64,000 nt of DNA from Paulownia fortunei (lineage: Eukaryota > Streptophyta > Magnoliopsida > Lamiales > Paulowniaceae), in the NCBI GenBank assembly GCA_019321725.1, contig CM033108.1, positions 11,612,060 to 11,676,059 on the forward strand, written 5' to 3'. Under the pieces are notes generated by a model. It searched no databases, was not told where the DNA came from, and was given only the letters and a program-made list of their open reading frames with translations. Shown here one piece after another: positions 57,557-64,000 of the stretch (position 1 is the first letter of the stretch; every line of letters begins with the position of its first letter). Both the position numbers and the translations under genes were made by a program.

Positions 57557-58370
57557 ATGAAGTTCAATAGGCTTATTTTTTATGAATGGTCCGAACAAGT
57601 CCAGTTTTATCTAGGGTGTTCTGGACCTTGATTTGGCACTCACGACTAATAAGACTGCTGATATTAATGATTCTAGTAGTAATGAACAAAAGTCTTTCCA
57701 TAAGGCTTAGGAAAGATCTAACATACTGAGCTTTATGCTTATATGGATGATAATAGCAGATAATATTAGGTTAACGATTCCCAACATAGATAGTGCTAAG
57801 GAATTTATGAAGTTTGTGGAAGATCATTCTTAGTCTTATTTTGTTGATAAGTCGGTTTCTGGGACACTAATAGGTACGTTAACCATCATGAGGTTTGATG
57901 GTTCTTGTACAATGCATGAACATGTCACTAAGATGACAAGTATATCACCAAAATTGGGATCCATGGTATTGAAAGTGAGTGATAACTTCCTTGTGTAGTT
58001 TATTATTAACTTATTGCCTCATGCATATAGTCCATTCCAAATTAATTACAACACTATAAAAAATAAATAAAATATGATTGAATTGCAAAGTATGCTTATT
58101 CAAGAGGAGGCAAGACTTAAGAAGTAAGGTATTCACTCAATTAATCTCGTGGGTCAATTAGGAGCTAAAAAGAAATCAATAAAGATGAATGAAAAGGGCA
58201 ATAAAGAACCACCAAAGATTAATGGGTCATCTGCCCAAATTCACAAGAAGGAACGAAAGAATAATACGTGTCGTTTCTATGGAAAACCTAGATACTATTA
58301 AAAAGATTGCCTAAAACGTAAGGCAAAGTTCGTAAAGAAAGGTAAGCCTTATAATACTTGGCAGAAGTTT
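57557..58370 (+). pseudogene. gag, copia E
   Basis: A likely start is ATG 57557 (MKFNRLIFYEWSEQVQFYLG, the EWSEQ.QF.LG phrase being typical of copia Gag). Frameshifts and stops follow. Later phrases are NIDSAKEFMKFVEDHS, GTLTIMRFDG, NLLPHAYSPFQINYN and LQSMLIQEEARLKK. The zinc knuckle (58265-58310) reads CRFYGKPRYY*KDC in place of CX2CX4HX4C. It is non-functional. Confidence 0.75.
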
Positions 58371-59560
58371 CTTATAATACTTGGTGGATTGGTTTTGGTT
58401 GCACCACTCATGTTTTAAATATGATATAGGGATTCCTTACGACCCAAACTATAAACCCAAATGAAAATTTTGTGTTCAAAGCACCAGTTAAAGCCATCGG
58501 AACATATTATTTGATTTTAGATACTTATTCAAACACTTTATGTTTCTTCTATTTCTGGAAACTTAGTTTCTTTATCTAACCTTGATACAGTTGGATACTC
58601 CTTTATGTTTGGAAATAGATGTTTCAGTTTGTTTAAACATAATCATTTTTTCAGTTCCAGTGTTCTTTGTGATGGTGTATACAAATTAAAGCTTGATAAT
58701 CTTTTTGTTGAGACTCTATTGACTTTGCATCATAATGTTGGCACTAAATGTGGTTTAGTGGATGAAAGTTCTGCTTACTTGTGGCATAAAAGTTTGGATC
58801 ACATATCCAAAGAAAGAATATAAAGATTAGTAAAGAATAAAACTTTTAATGATTTGGATTTTACTGATCTTGGTATTTTCGTGGATTGTATTAAGGAAAA
58901 ATACATAAAACACACAATTGAGAAAGAAGCCATAAGAAACACACAACTCCTTGAACTTATACACATTGATATACGCAGACCTTTTGATGTTTCATCTTTT
59001 GGTGGAAAAAAGTACTTTATCACTTTTATTGATGATTTTTCACATTATGGTTATGTCTATTTTTTGCATGATAAATCTCAATCAGTAGACACCTTGGAGG
59101 TGTTTATTAATGAGGTTGAGAGACAAATAGATAAAAGGTGAAATTATCTGGTCTGATAGAGATGGTGAATATTATGGAAAATATGATGAAAATGGACAAT
59201 ATTTAAGTAAACTTGCTAAGTTTCTTGAAAAGCGTAGCATATGTGATCAATATACATTACCAGGTACACCGCAATAAAATGGTATTGCAGAATGACGTAA
59301 TCGTACTTTAATAGATATGGTTAGGAGTATGTTAAGTAATTCTTTTTTACCCTTATCGTTGTATATGCATGCTTTGAAAATCATCGTATATGTATTAAAT
59401 AGGGTTCCTAATAAGGCAGTTCCAAGAATACCTTTTGAACTATGGATAGAAAGAAAACCTAATTTAAAGCACCTATATGTTTGGGGTTACCCAGCGAAAG
59501 TAAGAGTTTATAATCTATATAAAAAAAATTGATTCAAGAACAACTAGTGGTTTTTTCATT
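58371..59560 (+). pseudogene. protease and integrase, copia E
   Basis: Protease: TWWIGFGCTTHVLN (58379-58420), where the catalytic Asp-Ser-Gly has become Gly-Phe-Gly. An open stretch at 58605-58823 (GNRCFSLFKHNHFFSSSVL-like) leads to the GAG-pre-integrase block AYLWHKSLDHISKERI. Integrase: ELIHIDIRRPFDVSSFGGKK, FITFIDDFSHYGYVYFLHDK (58854-59141), a frameshift, SDRDGEYYGKYDENGQY, TPQ*NGIAE*RNRTLIDM (two stops around the catalytic Glu), LSLYMHALKIIVYVLNRVPN and KHLYVWGYPAKVRVYN to 59532. The order protease, integrase, RT is copia. Confidence 0.82.
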
Positions 59561-60695
59561 CGTTATCCAGAAAAATCAAAAAGGTATAGATTTTATTATC
59601 CCAGCTATAGTACAAAAATTGTTGAAGCTGGAAATGCTAGATTCATTAAAAATGGTCAAATTAGTGGGAGTTTGGAACCACATAAAGTGGAAATACAAGA
59701 GGTTAAGGTGGAGATTGCTTTACCTAAAAATTCTTCTCATGTTATTATTCCTACATTTGTTGAACTGTTTAACAACTTACAAGAACAATAAATAAATGAT
59801 CAAACTCCTAATAATGAAACTATTGCCAATAAACCTACAGTGGATGAACCACATCAAATAGCATTAAGAAGGTCTGAAAGGCAATGAAGACCTGCTATCT
59901 CTGATGATTATGTGGTTTATCCACAAGTCATAATTTGACATAAGAATTGATGGTGATCCAGCTTCTTTTTCACAAGATATGGAAAGAGCTAATTTTACTA
60001 AATGGTTAGATGTCATGAAAAAAAAGTTGAGATCAATGGCTCATAATGAAGTCTGGGATCTTGTAAAATTTTCATAAAGTTGTAAAAGAGTTGGGTGTAA
60101 GCGGGTCTTTAAGACCAAACGCGACTCTAATGGAAATATCAAATGACATAAAGCTAGACTTGTTGCCAAAGGTTTGATTCAGAAAGATGGTATTGACTAC
60201 AAAGAAACCTTTTCTCTAGTTTCTAAGAAAGACTCATTGAGAATTATCATGACAATAGTGGCTTATTATAATTTACAACTCTATCAAATGGATATGAAAA
60301 CCACTTTTTTGAATGGAAGCTTAGAGGAAGAGGTTTACATGGAACAACCTGAGGGATATTTAGTTAAAGGAAAGGAACACATGGTGTGCAAACTTAAGAA
60401 GTCGGTATACGAACTGAAGCAAGCTTCTCGATAATGGTATCTTAAGTTCAATGATACTATCACTTTATTTAGACTTAAGAAAAACACTATTGTTCAGTGT
60501 ATATATTTGAAGGTCAGTGGGAGCAAGTTTATATTTCTGATTCTGTATTTCGTTGATATCTTGCTTGCTACTAATGATCTTGGCTTATTACATAAGACCA
60601 AGAAGTTTCTCTCTATGAACTTTGAAATGAAAGATATGGGTGAGGCTTCCTATGTGATAGGAATTAAAATATTTCGTGATAGATCATAAAGATTA
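59561..60695 (+). pseudogene. reverse transcriptase, copia E (YVDD destroyed)
   Basis: The first part (59561-60170) is frameshifted but carries the linker and a CKRVFKTKRDSNGN-like stretch near 60095-60135. The open part at 60174-60434 reads DGIDYKETFSLVSKKDSLRI, QMDMKTTFLNGSLEEEVYME, CKLKKSVYELKQASR. After a stop, 60507-60689 holds the catalytic box as LYFVDILLA in place of LYVDDILLA, so the first Asp is Val. GLLHKTKKFLSMNFEMKDMG and VIGIKIFRDRS follow, ending in TAA. Confidence 0.83.
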
Positions 60696-61523
60696 TTGGG
60701 ATTATCTCAAAAAGTATATATCAATAAAGTTCTGGAGAGATTCAATATGGAAAAGTGTTCTCCATCTGTTGTTCCAAGTCAAAAAGGAGATAAATTAAGC
60801 CTTATGCAATGTCCAAAGAAAGAATTGGAACATAAATCAATGGAACAAATTCCTTATGCTTCTATCGTTAGGAGCTTGATGTATGCTCAGACTTGCACCA
60901 GGTCAAACATCAGTTTTGTTGTCATCATGTTGGGCAGACATCAAGGTAATCCTGGAATGGAGCATTGGAAAGTTGCAAACAAAGTATTGAGATACCTACA
61001 AGGAATGAAAGATCACATGCTCATGTATAATAGATCCTATCATCTTGAGGTGATAAGATATTCATATTTAGATTATGCCAGATGTGTGGATACTAGAAAA
61101 TCCACATTCAGCTATTTGTTCCTTTTAGCTGGAGGAGTAATCTCATGGAAGAGTGCAGAGCAATCAGTCATTACTGCATTCACTATAGAAGATGAATTTG
61201 TGACATGCTTTGAGGCCATTGTTCATGGATTATAGCTGCGGAACATTATTTCAGGACTTGGAATTGTCGATAGTATTGCCAAACTGCTAAAAATTTATTG
61301 TGATAATTCCACAGCAGTGTTCTTTACTAAAAAAACAAGTATTCCAAAGGTGCTAAACACATGGAATTAAAATACTTTTGCCATTTAAGAAGTTAAAAAA
61401 AAAAGAGTATCAATCGAACATATTAGCACCAATCTTATGGTTGCGAATACGTTAACAAAAGGAATGTCACCAAAGACATTTACTGAACATGTCGAAAGAA
61501 TGGGCATTAGTGATACATTATGA
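60696..61523 (+). pseudogene. RNase H and pol C-terminus, copia E
   Basis: A 179-codon open stretch (60696-61235) holds GLSQKVYINKVLERFNMEKC, EQIPYASIVRSLMYAQTCTR, KVANKVLRYLQGMKDHML and RKSTFSYLFLLAGGVISWKS. After a stop comes IYCDNSTAVFFTKK, then a frameshift and IEHISTNLMVANTLTKG. The frame ends in TGA at 61521-61523. Copia RNase H usually begins with a GYSDSDFAG-like segment; here it reads RYSYLDYARC. Confidence 0.83.
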
Positions 61524-61897
61524 TGATAGTTTATGTTATTTATATATTTGACACTCTAAGCTCACTTATTGAATGTTTCTGATAAATTAATGCATCCTAT
61601 TTCACTATGTTAATGTATATACATAAATGAATTATAATGATAATAACATGATTTGTCTATCATGAGACATTAATGTTGGACCATTATGATATCTCTCATT
61701 AAGGTCACATTAAATATAGAATTGATATTGTAATACATGGAAAGGACTATGTCAATCGAAGAACGTACAATCACCATGATTTATATTAGTTTTTACTTAC
61801 TGATAATTTATGATTTGATCAATTAAGAAAGGATTTCACTTCTATTGCGCATTATGTTTATTATTAAACTATTAAGTTGAATGATGCCACATGGGCC

Positions 61898-61908
61898 AAG
61901 TAGGAGAA
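61898..61908 (+). other. polypurine tract, copia E
   Basis: AAGTAGGAGAA is adjacent to the 3' LTR start at 61909. Confidence 0.8.
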
Positions 61909-62398
61909 TGTTAGATATTTTATATCCCACATGTCCTATTTAAGGTAATTATCTTTCAACTTAGTTAAGATATAATTGTGGCATGATAATCATCTTATTT
62001 TAGATAATTATCTTTTAATTTAGTTAAAAGATAATTATGGTTTGATAATTATCACGTGTCAAATTCCATTGATCAATAGAGAGATATTCTCTAATTATTG
62101 ACACATTGATGGATCGTGTGATTATAAATAAAGTCAATTAGAAGCTGGTCCTCTCTTAACCCACTAATCAATAATTATCTCTCCATCAAAAAGGTATACG
62201 TAAGGACTAAAGGGGTCAAGAGAGAGAAACATGATTTTCTTCACAATCTTCTTCTGGTTGAATTCAACATTAACATGGAGCAAGGTAAGTTTTTTCTTAA
62301 TTATAATATTGTGAAAATCATGAAGTTCTAAAATCTTGGGCATTAACGTTTATGCAAAACTATGTTTTTTATTTACATAACTAAAGAATTTCCTAACA
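61909..62398 (+). repeat. 3' LTR of copia E (490 bp)
   Basis: TGTTAGATATTTTATATCCC to TTTCCTAACA. It includes an intact TATAAATA at 62123-62130 and a duplicated AATTATCTTT.AA.TTAGTTAA.A block (61949-62038). Confidence 0.9.
62004..62038 (+). repeat. 15-bp perfect hairpin in copia E 3' LTR
   Basis: ATAATTATCTTTTAA at 62004-62018 pairs with TTAAAAGATAATTAT at 62024-62038 across a 5-base loop. It lies upstream of the TATA box. In the 5' LTR only the right arm is intact. Confidence 0.85.
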
Positions 62399-62765
62399 AC
62401 AAAAATGCCCAATGCAGTGTATTCAATTGGTTTTTTTTTTGAATCAATTTATAACACTTACATCTTCTATTTTTTTGTGGAAGCTATGGCATAACATCTT
62501 ACCACTAGACAAACAAATGAAAGGTTGTGGTTTTGAACTCCCTTCATTTGCTATACGGCATGTCCAGAATCAAAGCGACATCTTTTTACCTACTGCCCCA
62601 TTGCAGCTCAGGTGTGGTATTTTCTTGGTGAGATTTTTCATTTGAGTAATCCCCATACAAGAAACATAATATTTATGAGTCATTCTAAGGTTGCTCATAG
62701 AATCTTTTATCTCGTTGGGAGTAGAGAACTTCATCTTTGTGTAGTTGCCTTGATCGGGGCATGGA
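62399..62765 (+). pseudogene. LINE ORF2 tail (zf-RVT region), second part
   Basis: The LINE resumes after copia E. SIFLWKLWHNILPLDKQMKG and CGFELPSFAIRHVQNQS lie in the frame of 62412-62645. A frameshift near 62570 leads to ESKRHLFTYCPIAAQVWYFL, the canonical zf-RVT ending. A more degraded stretch runs to VVALIGAWS and TAG near 62770. Together with 55968-56267 this gives one continuous zf-RVT domain once copia E and one ACAAA are removed. Cys-X2-Cys of the zinc finger is altered (SFAIRHV). Confidence 0.78.
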
Positions 62766-64000
62766 GTTAGTTTTAGTGTGGAGTTAGTTGATGCCTTCGA
62801 TCAAGGTATGGAGTGTTGATTCTTTGTGACATGATACAGAGCTGACTGATGTTGTTGGTCAAGTCTGCCAATTAGGATATGGTGTGTGTTTAATCTCCTC
62901 TTTATCTTTCTCTCGGGTTGTACTAGTTGTCGTTTATCTACATTTCTATTGTCATCTTCACTTTACATATTCTTGAAGTTGGAGCCTTCTCTTTCTTGAA
63001 TGGACAAAATGATAACATTTTTGCAAAAGATCATGTGTGAGTAGCTTGGCTTCTAACTTCCTATTTATTCTGAAGTCTTCTTGTCTCTGCTTGATCCTCA
63101 ACTTGGTATATGTTAGATTTTTACGAGAAAATATGGCTGGCAATGCCTTCTTTACTACTCGCAGGACAATTGTTCTAGGGGATATGCTGAATTCTGCTTA
63201 ATATGAGTGCACTCTGAATGGAGGATCTTGCTTTTGCATCAAATTATGCTCCAAGGGGATGCACTTGTCACTCTAGGGAATGCACTTATCGCTAAACATG
63301 AAGAGTACGCTCTCAGAGCCCGCTTGTCGCCAAATATGAGAAGTGCACTCTAGTGGGGTGCTTGTTGTTAGACTTCACGAGTGTGTTCCAAGTAGAGCCT
63401 TTTATCTCTGAGCTTGAGGAAGACGCCCTTGGAGAAGATGTCTATCGTTGTATTGGGGGTGTTCTTGCTTCTGTCTTGCTTTATTAGAGATTGGGCCCCC
63501 CAGTGCTCGCTCCCAGCTAATATGGCTACTAATAAGGGGGAGATTGTTTCTTTGCTTCAACGATAACTACTGTGAGGACATGTATTCTTACAAATGGCGA
63601 TGTTGAGTAATATTGCAGTTGTGATGTATAGAACTTCTCCACTTCTTTAGATTATGTCGCACGTCTTCATCAGGACAAAGATACTCATTACTGCTTTTGA
63701 GTACAAGTTTCTCTTATTCTTGACGATTATTTTGGCTTGGTATTTTCATCTCGATCTCTGGAAAGGAACTTAACTACCAACTTTCTCTTAATTATTAGCT
63801 TTTTTCTTCCATAGTTCTCCCTCTCTTCTCGCCTCATCTTGGTTCTTTCAGATGCTCGGAAAGAACCCTGTCCTTGTTAGGACAGAGGCTACTAAAACGT
63901 TAGGGTGGAAACTTCAGACTCTTGAGACCTTGTGGATGGATGTTTCTAAAGTCGCTGGGGTATGAACTCCTAAGGCTATGAGGATAAACACTCATGACTT
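62766..64000 (+). other. unassigned 1.2 kb of higher GC
   Basis: No transposon landmark was recognised here and the base composition is visibly less AT-rich. Tandem-like words occur (GGAGTTAGTT twice near 62763-62790; see also 63215-63390). Near the right edge a pyrimidine-rich stretch and TTTCAG precede an ATG at 63852 with 37 codons (MLGKNPVLVRTEATKTLGWK...) ending at a TGA at 63963-63965; this looks like an exon after a splice acceptor but has no family match that I recognise. Confidence 0.4.
63215..63390 (+). repeat. degenerate tandem repeat around GTGCACTCT
   Basis: Phrases recur at roughly 45-60-base spacing: GGGGATGCACTTGTCACTCTA, GGGAATGCACTTATCGCTAAA, GAGTACGCTCTCAGAGCC (quoted separately), CGCTTGTCGCCAAATATGAG, AGTGCACTCTAGTGGGGTGC and GTGTGTTCC. 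The copies are too diverged for me to fix a unit length. Confidence 0.5.

Larger units (their letters stand above)
56268..62398 (+). mobile_element. complete copia element E (6,131 bp) inside a LINE
   Basis: LTRs at 56268-56732 and 61909-62398 both begin TGTTAGATATTTTAT and end TTTCCTAACA. The 5 bases ACAAA flank both sides (56263-56267 and 62399-62403), a perfect target duplication. Inside: primer site 56735, leader, gag from 57557, then protease, integrase, RT and RNase H to 61523, and polypurine tract 61898-61908. Integrase before RT is copia order. All domains carry stops or frameshifts. It splits the zf-RVT region of a LINE. Confidence 0.92.

Noticed and set aside
63852..63965. A coding exon
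   Set aside because: A TTTCAG-ATG context and 37 open codons are suggestive but too short and unmatched to call a gene; kept only as a remark.
1..64000. tRNA, rRNA, organellar DNA or a bacterial-type operon
   Set aside because: No cloverleaf-like, rRNA-like or operon-like segment was recognised; TGGTATCAGAGC words are primer sites, not tRNA genes.
1..64000. A novel multi-gene system
   Set aside because: Every protein-like segment that I could read belongs to gypsy, copia or LINE families; nothing suggests another functional system in this window.

Overview
The window is plant heterochromatin built almost entirely from nested, decayed retrotransposons. The evidence for a seed plant is the mix of families: Ty3/gypsy chromoviruses with 2.2-2.9 kb LTRs, an initiator-Met-tRNA primer site and a C-terminal chromodomain (Tekay/Del-like); several Ty1/copia elements; an Athila/Tat-like LTR; and the tail of a plant LINE. 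The DNA is AT-rich. I found no intact host gene, no tRNA or rRNA gene, no CRISPR array and no complete open element. A 100-base N run at 30291-30390 marks an assembly gap. The species cannot be named from this sequence.

Left third (1-31524). A gypsy element (A) enters from the left edge with the end of its 5' LTR and its gag start. A nearly complete second gypsy element (B, 654-10798) sits inside A's gag. A resumes at 10799 and runs through gag, protease, RT, RNase H and the start of integrase to 14245, where a reverse-strand LTR of a sister subfamily (14246-17380) cuts it off. Next comes a reverse-strand copia element (D): LTR 17381-18064 and pol 18065-18449 plus 21346-21840. D is split by a solo gypsy LTR (18450-21345) with a clean 5-bp target duplication. 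A 5'-truncated LTR (21841-22302), the eroded pol end of element H and its LTR (22303-25743), and a full LTR plus primer site and wrecked interior of element G (25744-30290) lead to the gap. A reverse LTR head (30391-31524) lies on its far side.

Middle (31525-40148). This is AT-rich material with no coding sequence, copia-like LTR remnants and a possible MITE, followed by the 3' half of a large reverse-strand copia element (F: LTR 36037-37180, integrase and RT start 37181-38126). F has lost most of RT and all of RNase H. An Athila/Tat-like LTR (38127-39735) and an inverted fragment of a similar element's 3' end (39736-40148) interrupt F.

Right half (40149-64000). Gypsy element C (40149-51326) retains long readable RT, RNase H, integrase and chromodomain stretches, but it has deletions in gag and protease and a mutated RT catalytic site. 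Its 3' LTR carries a composite insert (46985-49371) of copia leader plus LTR and a gypsy LTR piece. The 5' part of F (pre-integrase, protease, gag, leader, primer site, LTR) follows at 51327-55967. A LINE ORF2 tail (55968-56267, 62399-62765) is split by a complete copia element E (56268-62398) with a perfect target duplication. The last 1.2 kb is visibly more GC-rich, unassigned, and contains a degenerate tandem repeat.

The apparent order of events is: older copia (D, F) and LINE targets; then gypsy insertions (A, H, C); then B into A, the solo LTR into D, G into H, E into the LINE, and the composite into C. Every coding region is a pseudogene. The elements share no pathway beyond each family's own gag-pol life cycle.
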